The notes: a model not told the origin generated them from the letters alone. DNA of 64,000 nt from Prevotella sp. MGM1 (GCF_002933775.1 NZ_BEWV01000136.1:124001-188000); one strand, 5' to 3'; shown: positions 10,051 to 18,887, counted from the first letter of the stretch. Translations and numbers: made by a program.

Positions 10051-11496
10051 ATGGAAAATCTGAAAGATAAGACGGCCAAGGGATTGTTGTGGGGTGGCTT
10101 TGGTAATGGTATGCAGCAGTTCTTGGGATTGGCTGCGGGCATCGTGCTCGGCCGGTTGTTGTCTCCCGACGATTATGGACTGATGGCGATGATTGTTGTC
10201 TTTTCGCTTATAGCCAATGAGTTGCAGAATAGCGGTTTTAAGGTTGCTCTTACAAATCTTGACACTCCTACGTCCCGTGATTATAACTCCGTGTTTTGGT
10301 TTAACACGATGATGGGCGCCTTGATGTATGTCATCTTGTTTTTCAGTGCCCCGCTGATAGCCGGTTATTATCGCCGTCCTGAGCTGATACCGCTTTGCCG
10401 CTATGCTTTCTTGGGGTTTGTGTTTTCAAGTTTCGGGGTGGTGCAGTCAGCCTATCTGTTTAAGAACTTGATGGCTCGGCAACAGGCTCAGGCTAATATA
10501 ATGGCCACGTTGGCGTCTGTTGCGGTGGGTGTGGGTATGGCCTGGCTCGGTTTCGGCTATTGGGCGATAGCCTCACAGAACGTTGTTTACATAGGTACAA
10601 ACACGTTGCTATTATGGCATTACTCGTCATGGCGGCCTTCTTTCAGCATTGATTTCGGACCGGTAAGAAAGATGTTCCGTTTCAGTTGCAAGATTCTTCT
10701 GTCAGGAATATTCACCATATTGAACAACAACATACTTAATGTTTTGCTCGGGCGTTATTTTTCTGCCCATGCCACAGGCGTGTATAATCAGGCATATCAA
10801 TGGCACTCGAAGGTTTTTTATCTCATTCAAGGCTCTGTTCAGGTCGTGGCACAGCCCGTATTTGTGGATTTGCGCAGTGAGAAAGAGCGTCAGTTGAAGG
10901 CCCTTCGCAAATTCATGCGCTTCACTTCTTTTCTCGCTTTCCCGATGATGTTCGGTTTCGGCCTTGTATCGGAAGAGTTTATCGTGCTCACCATAACCGA
11001 GGTATGGCGGCCCAGTGCCATCCTGATAAAGTATCTTAGCGTTAGCGGAGCATTCGTTCCGTTGAGTTTCCTGTTGTCAAATGTAATCATGAGCAAAGGT
11101 AAGTCGGGTGTGTACATGTGGTCTACGATATGCCTCGGTGTCATTCAGGTATTGCTGATGATAGCCCTTCATTCATACGGCATACACACGATGGTGGTGG
11201 CATACGTTTGTGTTACTATTGCCTGGTTCTTTGTCTGGCATCATCTTGCCGGCCGCTATACCGGATACGGGGTTTTGATGGTACTTTCCGACGTGCTGCC
11301 TTTCTGTCTTTCTGCTTTCGCCGTAATGGCGCTAACGTATTTTATGACATCGGGAATAACCAATCTTTATCTTCTTCTCATCTCCCGGGTGGTGATAGCC
11401 GCGGCGCTGTATTATCTCGTGAGACGGGCGGTGAGGTGCGAGATACTTAACGAATGCATCGGGTTCGCAAAGTCGAGAATAAAGCGGAAACAGTAA
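10051..11496 (+). CDS. Polysaccharide flippase (MOP superfamily, Wzx-like)
   Basis: 481 residues from ATG 10051. It is very hydrophobic, with about 12 to 14 membrane segments. The N-terminus (TAKGLLWGGFGNGMQQFLGLAAGIVLGRLLSPDDYGLMAM) is typical of lipopolysaccharide/teichuronic-type MOP exporters (PF13440 group). It probably flips lipid-linked oligosaccharides across the inner membrane. No glycosyltransferases are adjacent, so the sugar cannot be inferred. The longer frame from TTG 10030 would begin inside the promoter -7 box and is rejected. Confidence 0.88.
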   Translation: MENLKDKTAKGLLWGGFGNGMQQFLGLAAGIVLGRLLSPDDYGLMAMIVVFSLIANELQNSGFKVALTNLDTPTSRDYNSVFWFNTMMGALMYVILFFSAPLIAGYYRRPELIPLCRYAFLGFVFSSFGVVQSAYLFKNLMARQQAQANIMATLASVAVGVGMAWLGFGYWAIASQNVVYIGTNTLLLWHYSSWRPSFSIDFGPVRKMFRFSCKILLSGIFTILNNNILNVLLGRYFSAHATGVYNQAYQWHSKVFYLIQGSVQVVAQPVFVDLRSEKERQLKALRKFMRFTSFLAFPMMFGFGLVSEEFIVLTITEVWRPSAILIKYLSVSGAFVPLSFLLSNVIMSKGKSGVYMWSTICLGVIQVLLMIALHSYGIHTMVVAYVCVTIAWFFVWHHLAGRYTGYGVLMVLSDVLPFCLSAFAVMALTYFMTSGITNLYLLLISRVVIAAALYYLVRRAVRCEILNECIGFAKSRIKRKQ

Positions 11497-11537
11497 TATT
11501 CGTTGCCGGTGATGGTGTCGGAATAGCGAAAAAGTAG

Positions 11538-11545
11538 TAACTTTG
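11538..11545 (+). promoter_or_regulatory. -7 box (TAACTTTG) for the pseudouridine synthase
   Basis: Exact consensus followed by CAG, 28 bases before ATG 11574. Confidence 0.75.
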
Positions 11546-11573
11546 CAGCCGTACAGATAAAAGACATTTTAAC

Positions 11574-12470
11574 ATGAGATATAATACAGCTTATAAGCGT
11601 GAGGGGGATTACGAGCATTTTACGGTGAATGAGAAGTCGGGACTGCTCGATTTTCTTCTTGCGAACGTGAAGGAAAGCCGCTCCAAGATAAAGGCCACGT
11701 TGCAAGGACGCGGAATAAAGGTAGATGGTAAGTGCGTCACACAGTTTGACTATATGCTTGAACCGGGGATGAAGGTATCCGTGAGCAAGACCAAGCGTAA
11801 CCAGAACGGTTTTAAGAGCCGTTATGTGAAAATCGTATATGAGGATCGCTGGCTTGTGGTGGTAGAGAAGAACATCGGTATATTGTCTATGGCTGCGGGA
11901 CACTCGTCTCTAAATGTGAAATCGGTGCTTGACAATTATTTTTCGAAATCACGCCAGCGCTGCCGCGCACATGTGGTGCACAGGCTCGACAGGGATACAA
12001 GCGGTTTGATGGTATATGCGAAAGACATGGATACTGAGCAGATTTTCGAACGAAACTGGCACGATATCGTTTATGACAGGCGTTATGTCGCCGTGGTAAG
12101 CGGAGAGATGGAGAATGAAGGCGGGACTGTCGCCAACTGGCTGAAAGACAACAAAGCGTACGTTACTTATTCGTCTCCAGTGGATAATGGTGGCAAATAT
12201 GCTGTCACGCATTATCATGTTTTGGACCGCACTACGGAACATTCACTCGTTGAGTTTAAGTTGGAGACAGGACGTAAGAATCAGATAAGGGTACACACGG
12301 CGGATATGGGACATCCCGTTTGCGGTGACGTGAAATACGGAAATGGTGACGATCCGTTGCACAGGCTCTGTCTCCATGCGTTCCTGCTTTGCTTCACCCA
12401 TCCCGTTACGGGGGAGCGAATGGAGTTTGAGACTCCTGTTCCTACGTCATTTCGCAGGATATTTAAATAA
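11574..12470 (+). CDS. RluA-family 23S rRNA/tRNA pseudouridine synthase
   Basis: 298 residues. An N-terminal S4-like RNA-binding region (about 22-75, LLDFLLANVKESRSKIKATLQGRGIKVDG) precedes the catalytic domain with the RluA motif HRLDRDTSGLMVYAKD (about 136-151), whose aspartate is the catalytic nucleophile, and the C-terminal RKNQIRVHTADMGHPVCGDVKYG motif. It isomerises specific uridines in structural RNA; which ones cannot be told. It has its own promoter and is followed 15 bases later by a tiny membrane-protein gene. Confidence 0.92.
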   Translation: MRYNTAYKREGDYEHFTVNEKSGLLDFLLANVKESRSKIKATLQGRGIKVDGKCVTQFDYMLEPGMKVSVSKTKRNQNGFKSRYVKIVYEDRWLVVVEKNIGILSMAAGHSSLNVKSVLDNYFSKSRQRCRAHVVHRLDRDTSGLMVYAKDMDTEQIFERNWHDIVYDRRYVAVVSGEMENEGGTVANWLKDNKAYVTYSSPVDNGGKYAVTHYHVLDRTTEHSLVEFKLETGRKNQIRVHTADMGHPVCGDVKYGNGDDPLHRLCLHAFLLCFTHPVTGERMEFETPVPTSFRRIFK

Positions 12471-12485
12471 TACAGGGTTATCGCA

Positions 12486-12638
12486 ATGACAGATATTACA
12501 TATTATATTGCGCTTTTGCTGATGATAATCGTCGGCTTTATCATTGTGAAAAAGGTTGCCGGTTGTCTCATACGCACGGTAGTAATAGTGACGCTCGGAG
12601 GCGTGCTTGGTTGTCTTTATTATTTCTATTTCAGGTGA
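12486..12638 (+). CDS. Small 50-residue membrane protein
   Basis: This frame is shorter than usual ORF cut-offs. ATG 12486 to TGA 12638 gives 50 residues: MTDITYYIALLLMIIVGFII, then VKKVAGCLIR, then a second hydrophobic stretch TVVIVTLGGVLGCLYYFYF and a final Arg. Two transmembrane helices joined by a short basic loop are predicted. It lies 15 bases after the pseudouridine synthase stop and just before a terminator, so it is probably cotranscribed. I recall similar small hydrophobic proteins with a KKxAGCLxR loop in Bacteroidales, but cannot verify this; function unknown. Confidence 0.65.
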   Translation: MTDITYYIALLLMIIVGFIIVKKVAGCLIRTVVIVTLGGVLGCLYYFYFR

Positions 12639-12681
12639 TAGGTATTTGATTTATACCTGAGGCAATCGGGTTATCATGTAT

Positions 12682-12712
12682 AAGTCTTTCACGCCAAATG
12701 CGTGAAAGACTT
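12682..12712 (+). terminator. Hairpin terminator
   Basis: Perfect 13-base arms (12682-12694 / 12700-12712) around CAAAT, followed by a T run. It ends the rightward pseudouridine synthase unit and sits 47 bases from the convergent menA stop. Confidence 0.85.
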
Positions 12713-12759
12713 TTTTATTATATGCAGGAAGAGCGTCTTTATACGTGACGAGGTTTTCT

Positions 12760-13671
12760 TTATGCGAGAAGAATACCGGCGGATACGCAAATTCCATATA
12801 TGAACATATTGCGGGCAGTCTCGCCAAGGCATATATTGAGAGCTTTTCCCCGATGTATACGTTTGATTTTCATATATGTAAAGAAATGAAGAACGAGGTA
12901 TATGAGTGGAAGGACAAAGGCGAGAATGTGATTCTCCAATATAAAAACACCCCCGATGAGACATGCGGAGACTCCTGTCATCAGGTAGGCATACAATCCG
13001 GTGTTTTCGCCGAAGCGTACTACAATGGTCCTTTTTCCGGTGTCACGGTCGTTATCGCGGTCACGATAGTTGTTTATAATCAGCAGACTGTCAATGACAA
13101 GCCCGCAGGCTATTGAAGCTACGAACACTTCAAGAGTGAAAGTGTGAAGTTGTATGTAATATGATACGCATACGGGAATAATCCCAAAAAATACTATTAC
13201 CAATGCGTCTCCAAGTCCCATATACGACAAATGGGTGGTATAGAGGAAACAGAAAACAACGCATACGCACCCAATGAGAATCATTTCCAGACCACCGTAA
13301 AGAATAAGTGGTAGGCCAATGATGCATGCCGCGCACGTGGTAAGTGCTATCGCACGCTTCATGGCATCGGTGCTTATCCATCCTTGGGCGCAGGCGCGAC
13401 GCGGACCGAGTCGTTTTTCTATGTCATCGGTCCCCTTTGCGTAGTCGAAAAAATCATTGATGAAGTTTGCGTCTATTTGCATTATGAAAGCAAACAGGAA
13501 ACATAAGACGGCCGCAGTCATACAGAAAGTGTCTTGGGGATATTCTCGTGAGTCGGCAAACGCAAGCGCGATGCCGATCATCACCGGAACGGCCGCTCCG
13601 GCAAGGGTTTTCGGGCGGGCGGCAAGAATCCATGCTTTTAGTGAGTTTTGTCTTATATCGGTTTCTGGCAT
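12760..13671 (-). CDS. menA: 1,4-dihydroxy-2-naphthoate polyprenyltransferase
   Basis: 303 residues from ATG 13671. It is a UbiA-type integral membrane prenyltransferase with about eight hydrophobic segments. The first aspartate-rich motif is NDFFDYAKGTDD and the second NNYRDRDNDRDTGKRT, both diagnostic of MenA. It attaches the polyprenyl chain to DHNA in menaquinone synthesis. The frame can be extended to TTG 13704, but that TTG lies at the -7 box (13694-13701), so ATG 13671 is the start. No other men genes are in the window. Confidence 0.94.
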   Translation of the reverse strand: MPETDIRQNSLKAWILAARPKTLAGAAVPVMIGIALAFADSREYPQDTFCMTAAVLCFLFAFIMQIDANFINDFFDYAKGTDDIEKRLGPRRACAQGWISTDAMKRAIALTTCAACIIGLPLILYGGLEMILIGCVCVVFCFLYTTHLSYMGLGDALVIVFFGIIPVCVSYYIQLHTFTLEVFVASIACGLVIDSLLIINNYRDRDNDRDTGKRTIVVRFGENTGLYAYLMTGVSACLIGGVFILENHILAFVLPLIYLVLHFFTYMKIKRIHRGKALNICLGETARNMFIYGICVSAGILLA

Positions 13672-13693
13672 GCTTTTGTTTTGTAAGTTCTTG

Positions 13694-13701
13694 CAAAAAT
13701 A
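13694..13701 (-). promoter_or_regulatory. -7 box (TATTTTTG) for menA
   Basis: The minus strand reads TATTTTTGC, 22 bases upstream of ATG 13671. Confidence 0.75.
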
Positions 13702-13713
13702 CAATTAATTCAC

Positions 13714-13721
13714 TATATTTG
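13714..13721 (+). promoter_or_regulatory. -7 box (TATATTTG) for the HD gene
   Basis: Exact consensus followed by CAAAA, 23 bases before the start codon. It is divergent from the menA promoter, with the two -7 boxes 12 bases apart. Confidence 0.75.
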
Positions 13722-13744
13722 CAAAAATATTAATTTATTTTATC

Positions 13745-14389
13745 ATGATGGGTAATACGGCAAGTCTCGACCTTGTTGAATTTATAGAGACGAGCATTCT
13801 TCCGATGTATGCGGCATTCGATAAGGCTCACAACATGGAGCATGTGACAAGGGTTATAAGGCGTTCTCTTGATCTTGCACGTAGGACCGGAGCCAATATA
13901 AATATGGTATATGCGATTGCGGCATACCATGACATTGGTATGTCGGGACCTCGGGCTATACACCACATCACGGGCGGTAAGATGCTTATGCGTGATGCCC
14001 GATTAAAGAAATGGTTCTCGTCGGAGCAGATTAAGATAATGAAAGAGGCGGTTGAGGACCACAGGGCGTCGGCATCGCATGCCCCTCGCAGTGTATATGG
14101 TAAGATTGTGGCCGAAGCCGACAGGGATTTGGATGCGGAAGTGGTGTTCCGTAGAACGGTACAGTTCGGGCTGGCCAACTATCCCGAGCTGGATAAGGAG
14201 CACCAGTGGATAAGGTTTAAAGAGCATATGGCGAACAAGTATTCTGTTCATGGGTATATAAAGCTGTGGATACCGGGTTCCGATAATGAGAAAAAGCTGA
14301 ATGTCTTGCGTTCGTATATAGCTTCTCCGAATGAGCTTCGGGATATTTTTGAGCGAATGTACAATGAGGAAACGGAAGCGAAAGGATAG
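13745..14389 (+). CDS. HD-domain metal-dependent phosphohydrolase
   Basis: 214 residues. HD superfamily metal ligands are visible in order: AHNMEH (about residue 30-35), the YHDIG doublet (near 61-62), DHRASA (near 100) and AEADRDLD (about 117-124). The protein is soluble. It would hydrolyse a phosphoester, perhaps a nucleotide, but the substrate cannot be read from the sequence. Start is ATG 13745 or the adjacent ATG 13748. A strong terminator follows. Confidence 0.82.
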   Translation: MMGNTASLDLVEFIETSILPMYAAFDKAHNMEHVTRVIRRSLDLARRTGANINMVYAIAAYHDIGMSGPRAIHHITGGKMLMRDARLKKWFSSEQIKIMKEAVEDHRASASHAPRSVYGKIVAEADRDLDAEVVFRRTVQFGLANYPELDKEHQWIRFKEHMANKYSVHGYIKLWIPGSDNEKKLNVLRSYIASPNELRDIFERMYNEETEAKG

Positions 14390-14492
14390 GTGATTTGGAT
14401 TAAAAGTACGAGCAGATGGGATTGAGTATGTTGTCAACTAAGATAATAAGTATAAGTAATTGAAAGAACAATAGGAACTGGTGTATGAAATA

Positions 14493-14531
14493 ATACGGGC
14501 TGTAGACTAAACGGTTGTCTGCAGCCCGTAT
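14493..14531 (+). terminator. Hairpin terminator after the HD gene
   Basis: 15-base arms with one mismatch (14493-14507 / 14517-14531), GC-rich core ACGGGCTG, followed by eight T residues. Confidence 0.85.
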
Positions 14532-14603
14532 TTTTTTTATTATATAAAACCAATAAGATTGCTGTTTAGAGTAATTATATACGGATGTTTATGGCGGTGT
14601 GTT

Positions 14604-16967
14604 TTAATTGAAGAAGTTCCATGACACTCCGATCCTTAGTATTCTTCCGTTCTGCGGATAATGTGGTGTGAGGAAGTACATCTTGTCTCCATTGCCTGCC
14701 GTGGCATGGCTGAACATGACGAAGAAGCGTGCGTGTTTCAGGTGCATGTTGGCATAAACGTCTACAAACGGGTAGCCTCCGAGTTTAAGACGGCTGTCAT
14801 TGTTTTCCTGAACAGCAAACTGATTGAGCTGCGGACAGAAGTCGGGGGCATAGTATTTGGTGAAGAAATAGGCGTCGCCTCCAAGCTCTACCAATAGTTC
14901 GTTTACTATTTTAAACTTTATATATAAGTTGGTAAACATGTTTAGGGCAGGCAGGGGGAGTACGTCCTGATTGCTGGAATTCTGGTATGTAACCACATTT
15001 TCCCAGTTTAGAATGCCCAATCGGAAATTCTGCATCAGTTGGGCGGTGAGCAAATTGATGTTGGAACCGTACTGTCTTACACCAGCCGAAAGGCTTGTTC
15101 TTGCGTCTTCGGATGCATTGTATTTCATGCCGAAGTATGTATAGTTCTGTATTTCCTCAATTGCTACTCTTAAAGTTGTTTTTGTTTTCTTGTAGGAGAA
15201 CAATCCTTCAAGGCGTGTTCTGGTTTCTTTGCTCATGTCGTTGCGATCCCACCAGAAATGCTTTGAGTGATAATTCCTTTGATAAAAGGATGGGTTGATG
15301 CGATAGAAGAAAGCTTTGGCGGCCAATGTCACAGTGTCTCCGAACAGCGGGAAGTTAAGATCTGTGCTGAAATCGATCTTTAATTGTCCGGCATCCTCAC
15401 CCGCAAGCCATGTCTCTGCCATGAGATTGTAGTGCAAAGTGTTGCCTTGTGTTTTGGAAATTTGTCCACCGATACTTATAGTATGTTCATTAAATGATGT
15501 CAGACGTGAATATGACAGTGGGCCTTCTCCAATGATTTCTGGCATTTTGAACTTTCTCATTTCATGACTTGCGAATACTTTCAGTCCGGCTTTCGCATAT
15601 TTGTTGAAGCCTTCGAGCAATGCTACCGCAAGCGTATTCTTTATCGAGTGATGCTTGGTCTGGTCGTAAATGGAGTCGCCTCCGTATGTTGAGCCGTCCG
15701 TGTAGTTGTAGAATGTGTCGGCATAGTAATTTTCAGGTGTATCGTATGCCTGATAAATGCGGTCGTGTGTGTTGTAGTCAAGGGTATGTATAAAGCTTGT
15801 CACCGGAACAAACTCTTCTCTTGTGGTTGCGTCCAAAGAGTCCTTTAATGCTTTTGCGGCTAAAAGACTGTCCATTTTTGCCTGGCTATCAACACTTATA
15901 CGTGTGGTATCATCCTTTGAAACATTATCTATTTGAGGCTCATTGCCGGCTATAGCCGCTCCGTCGGGTCTTCCGGCTGGTTCGCTGTCAGATTCTTTAA
16001 TACTGTTACGCTTCCTTGAACGGACGGTGCTTTCATCATACTTGTCTTTCTTTCTACTGCTTGCATTCTCTTTTCTTGATGCCGCCGCGAATTGTCTTGC
16101 CTTTATTTCATCCTCTGTCAGTTTGACACGTTTATAAAAGCCGAGGCAGTATCTGTGGGTCAAGAAGAAGTGCAGGTTATTGTTCCTATTCCAATTTTGG
16201 TTTAATATAGTTGGTATTTCGTTTTCGCTGTATGAGTCCTCAAAACTCTCCGGGTGCGTAATGTAATTATCGTTGGTTATTCCACCGTTTTCAGACACTT
16301 TCTGGTGGTAAGTGGAGAACATGGCATGCATCTTGTATTTGTCACCCAAATATGAGGCATAGAATGTCGCTCCGAAATGTGACGCACTTTGATTGGCATA
16401 ATACCCACGGGCGTATGCATAATTGAGATCAAAGCCCATGCCGAGTCTCCGGCCGGAATTTACAGCGAATTTAGCTTCTATATGGTCTTCACCGTTGGTC
16501 TTGTCTCCGCAATTGTCGTATGATAGGTTTGTGACCGGCGACAAAGTGTTGGTGAAATGCAACTGGTCCGGTTCTTTTATAATGTAGCTATATGGCCTGG
16601 TAAAAACGAACTGTCCCAAAAGCGGACGGTTGATGAATATTCTGCTTTCCCTTGCTGTGTAGTTATTACCGGTCGTATTGTATTCTCCGTATATTCCCGT
16701 GTTGAGTGTTGTGTTTGGGTATAAATGCGGGACAGTATCCGGAACGGCTTTCGTTATGTCGCCAAATTTCCGGTCTATCGTCCAGACATACAGCCCTTTG
16801 GGTATTTCCTTGTTTTTTGTTGTGTCGTTGTTGTGTTTGTTGAAGTTCCTATTCGTATTTTGGTCAAATTGCGTTATCTGTCCGTTTTCATCTATTTGAT
16901 TGAATTCCTGTGCGCAGACCGTGACAAAAAACAAACTCAACAAAAAAGCTGAGAATATACTTTTCAT
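14604..16967 (-). CDS. Putative outer-membrane porin (Porin_10-like)
   Basis: 787 residues with a cleavable signal peptide (MKSIFSAFLLSLFFVTVCAQ). The body alternates polar and hydrophobic residues like a beta barrel, with many Asn, Tyr and Phe, and ends in RILRIGVSWNFFN with a terminal aromatic stretch as expected for BAM substrates. Segments such as LGQFVFTRPYSYIIKEPDQLHFTNTLSPVTNLSY resemble the Bacteroidetes putative porin family. A charged, low-complexity insertion (about residues 283-375, rich in K, R, S, E) probably forms a long loop. Its start codon directly follows the stop of the upstream small membrane protein (TAAATG), implying coupled translation. Confidence 0.85.
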   Translation of the reverse strand: MKSIFSAFLLSLFFVTVCAQEFNQIDENGQITQFDQNTNRNFNKHNNDTTKNKEIPKGLYVWTIDRKFGDITKAVPDTVPHLYPNTTLNTGIYGEYNTTGNNYTARESRIFINRPLLGQFVFTRPYSYIIKEPDQLHFTNTLSPVTNLSYDNCGDKTNGEDHIEAKFAVNSGRRLGMGFDLNYAYARGYYANQSASHFGATFYASYLGDKYKMHAMFSTYHQKVSENGGITNDNYITHPESFEDSYSENEIPTILNQNWNRNNNLHFFLTHRYCLGFYKRVKLTEDEIKARQFAAASRKENASSRKKDKYDESTVRSRKRNSIKESDSEPAGRPDGAAIAGNEPQIDNVSKDDTTRISVDSQAKMDSLLAAKALKDSLDATTREEFVPVTSFIHTLDYNTHDRIYQAYDTPENYYADTFYNYTDGSTYGGDSIYDQTKHHSIKNTLAVALLEGFNKYAKAGLKVFASHEMRKFKMPEIIGEGPLSYSRLTSFNEHTISIGGQISKTQGNTLHYNLMAETWLAGEDAGQLKIDFSTDLNFPLFGDTVTLAAKAFFYRINPSFYQRNYHSKHFWWDRNDMSKETRTRLEGLFSYKKTKTTLRVAIEEIQNYTYFGMKYNASEDARTSLSAGVRQYGSNINLLTAQLMQNFRLGILNWENVVTYQNSSNQDVLPLPALNMFTNLYIKFKIVNELLVELGGDAYFFTKYYAPDFCPQLNQFAVQENNDSRLKLGGYPFVDVYANMHLKHARFFVMFSHATAGNGDKMYFLTPHYPQNGRILRIGVSWNFFN

Positions 16968-17195
16968 TTATATTCGTAAAAGTCTTATTGCAGATTCCGT
17001 TATTTTGAAAGGTATGGCGGCCAACATTATATACATTCCTGTTTCTTTGTCGGAACTCATGTATATGATGATTCCCACTATGGCGGTAAGCATGAATATG
17101 ATATTCAGCGCGTTTCTGATTATCAGTATCATGTTCTTTTGGGGCCGATGGTGTCTCTCCCTGTTGCCTATATTGTTTGTGTCTTCGTTTGTCAT
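16968..17195 (-). CDS. Small membrane protein, unknown function
   Basis: 75 residues from ATG 17195 (a longer frame from TTG 17222 would overlap the upstream gene). A polar, basic N-terminal half (MTNEDTNNIGNRERHHRPQK) is followed by two hydrophobic segments (IIRNALNIIFMLTAIVGIIIY and MYIMLAAIPF). It lies 7 bases after the DUF4468 gene and ends exactly where the porin starts, so the three genes form one leftward operon. I do not recognise the family. Confidence 0.7.
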   Translation of the reverse strand: MTNEDTNNIGNRERHHRPQKNMILIIRNALNIIFMLTAIVGIIIYMSSDKETGMYIMLAAIPFKITESAIRLLRI

Positions 17196-17202
17196 GATAA
17201 CC

Positions 17203-17808
17203 CTATTTAAGTAAAGCCTCAAATCTGTCGAACAAATAGTCTTTTCTGTCTATTGTCTTGCGACGGAATCTGCCGGTCACCCGTGATAGTTTCTCCTTAC
17301 TTTTTTTCAGTCCGTATTCATCGGTAATCCATTCTTCGGCTCTTAATGTCTGAGGCTCGCGTTCCTCATCATATAAGTAGTATATGCGTGTCATCTTGAT
17401 GTCGGCTTTGCCATCTTCGCATTTTACGAACAGGTTGTACATAAGCCGTGTGCGGTCGAGCACTAATGCTGTACTTTTAAACACAAGCCATTCCTGATAG
17501 AAACCGCCTATTTCATGAGTAACGGAGTCTTTATATGTGATTCTGCTTTGTTCAAACTGATTGTCTTCCTTTGTCAACTCGGTCATGAACTTCAGGGCAA
17601 TGTCGTAAATCTGTGCGGCGGTTTTACCTTTGGCATCTATCGTTTTCTCGAAAATCACTTTCCCGTCAGCCACTGGTACGGCTCCGGCGAGATATTTTTG
17701 GTCAGGGTTAGGTTTCGTCTTGCCTGTGGCATCTTTCATTTCCCATGTATTCTGTGCCATGGCCATAAGGGGCAGGCAAGATATGATCAGCATATAAATC
17801 TTTTTCAT
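17203..17808 (-). CDS. DUF4468 domain-containing secreted protein
   Basis: 201 residues with a signal peptide (MKKIYMLIISCLPLMAMAQ). The mature part contains GKVIFEKTIDAKGKTAAQIYDIALKFMTE, which matches the DUF4468 (TBP-like fold) family typical of Bacteroidetes periplasmic proteins. The C-terminus is basic and charged. Function unknown. First gene of the operon leading to the porin, with an exact -7 box 27 bases upstream. Confidence 0.85.
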   Translation of the reverse strand: MKKIYMLIISCLPLMAMAQNTWEMKDATGKTKPNPDQKYLAGAVPVADGKVIFEKTIDAKGKTAAQIYDIALKFMTELTKEDNQFEQSRITYKDSVTHEIGGFYQEWLVFKSTALVLDRTRLMYNLFVKCEDGKADIKMTRIYYLYDEEREPQTLRAEEWITDEYGLKKSKEKLSRVTGRFRRKTIDRKDYLFDRFEALLK

Positions 17809-17834
17809 ATATTCGTTATCTTTTTATAATTTGC

Positions 17835-17842
17835 CAAAATTA
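17835..17842 (-). promoter_or_regulatory. -7 box (TAATTTTG) for the DUF4468-porin operon
   Basis: Exact TAnnTTTG on the minus strand, 27 bases from the start codon at 17808. Confidence 0.7.
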
Positions 17843-17914
17843 CAAAATATATTGGTATTAGCATCTGCGATCACAGAGATTAACACACTTTTTTGCTTTT
17901 TTTTGCAACGTGAC

Positions 17915-18838
17915 TCATTTTGAATGTTTCTTGATGTTTCTGGGGTGGTGTTCCAGTATTGCCTGCCTCAGCATAGTAGTGTCTATGTGTGTGTATATCT
18001 CGGTGGTGTCTATGCTCTCATGTCCGAGCATATCCTGGATAACACGCAGGTCGGCTCCGCCTTCGAGCAAGGCTGTGGCGAACGAGTGCCGCAGTGTGTG
18101 CGGACTTATTGTCTTCTGTATTCCAGCCGTCTTGGCCTGGCGTTTTATCATTATCAGTATCATGGTTCTTGTGAGGTGTCCTCCTCGGCGGTTGAGGAAC
18201 ACATAATCCTCTTCGCCTGGTTTGACGTTCATCCCTTTTCGGCATTCGAACCAGTTATTGAGCTCTTGTATGGCCCGGGGGGATATGGGGACAAGCCGTT
18301 CTTTTTTTCCTTTTCCGAACACACGTATGAACTGTTCTTTGAAATATAAGTTGGAGAGTCTCAGATTTACCAGCTCGGTTACGCGCAAACCACAGGAAAA
18401 AAGAGTCTCTATGATGGCTCGGTTGCGATGCCCCTCCCATTTGGACAGGTCGATAGAGTTTTCAAGTTCGTCTATTTCGTCTGTCGACAGCACTTCGGGC
18501 AGGTGCAATCCAAGTTGTGGTGATTCCAAAAACTCGGTAGGGTCATCGTCACGGTAATCGTTTAATAGAAGAAACTTGAAAAAAGACCGCACACCGCTGA
18601 GTATGCGGCATTGTGAAGAAGCTCCTATGCCTGCATCGTGAAGCCCGGCCGCAAATGTCTGAAGATCTTCCAGTTTTACATCGAACGGGCTGATTTTCAC
18701 GCTTGACAGATAACCGTCCAGCTTCATCAGGTCTCTGTGGTATGCGTCGAGCGTATTTGGTGAGAAACTGCGTTCCAGTTTCAGGTATCGCATGTATTCT
18801 TCTACTATATTAGCATGGCTTTTCTTGTCAATATCCAT
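17915..18838 (-). CDS. xerD: Tyrosine recombinase XerD
   Basis: 307 residues. An N-terminal SAM-like core-binding domain (about 8-95) precedes the catalytic domain. The active-site residues are R152 (CGLRVTEL), K176 (FGKGKKER), H247 and R250 (HTLRHSF), H273 (LGH) and the nucleophile Y282 (TEIYTHID). Length and spacing match housekeeping Xer recombinases that resolve chromosome dimers, and nothing mobile surrounds it. In Bacteroidetes Xer proteins can be hard to assign as C or D; XerD is the better fit. Confidence 0.93.
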   Translation of the reverse strand: MDIDKKSHANIVEEYMRYLKLERSFSPNTLDAYHRDLMKLDGYLSSVKISPFDVKLEDLQTFAAGLHDAGIGASSQCRILSGVRSFFKFLLLNDYRDDDPTEFLESPQLGLHLPEVLSTDEIDELENSIDLSKWEGHRNRAIIETLFSCGLRVTELVNLRLSNLYFKEQFIRVFGKGKKERLVPISPRAIQELNNWFECRKGMNVKPGEEDYVFLNRRGGHLTRTMILIMIKRQAKTAGIQKTISPHTLRHSFATALLEGGADLRVIQDMLGHESIDTTEIYTHIDTTMLRQAILEHHPRNIKKHSK

Positions 18839-18847
18839 TTATTTTAG

Positions 18848-18855
18848 TATTTTTG
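18848..18855 (+). promoter_or_regulatory. -7 box (TATTTTTG) for aroQ
   Basis: Exact consensus followed by C, 33 bases before ATG 18888. Only 6 bases separate it from the oppositely directed xerD box, so the two promoters overlap face to face. Confidence 0.75.
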
Positions 18856-18861
18856 CCGAGA

Positions 18862-18869
18862 CAAAGGTA
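18862..18869 (-). promoter_or_regulatory. -7 box (TACCTTTG) for xerD
   Basis: Exact consensus on the minus strand, 24 bases from the xerD start codon. Confidence 0.75.
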
Positions 18870-18887
18870 GTAAAAATATTCGTAAAC

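Noticed and set aside
12745-13116. 123-codon plus-strand frame
   Set aside because: Antisense to the end of menA and driven by its codon structure.
17915-18838. Tyrosine recombinase as a sign of an integrated element
   Set aside because: The protein is a housekeeping XerD and no att-like repeats, phage or transfer genes surround it.
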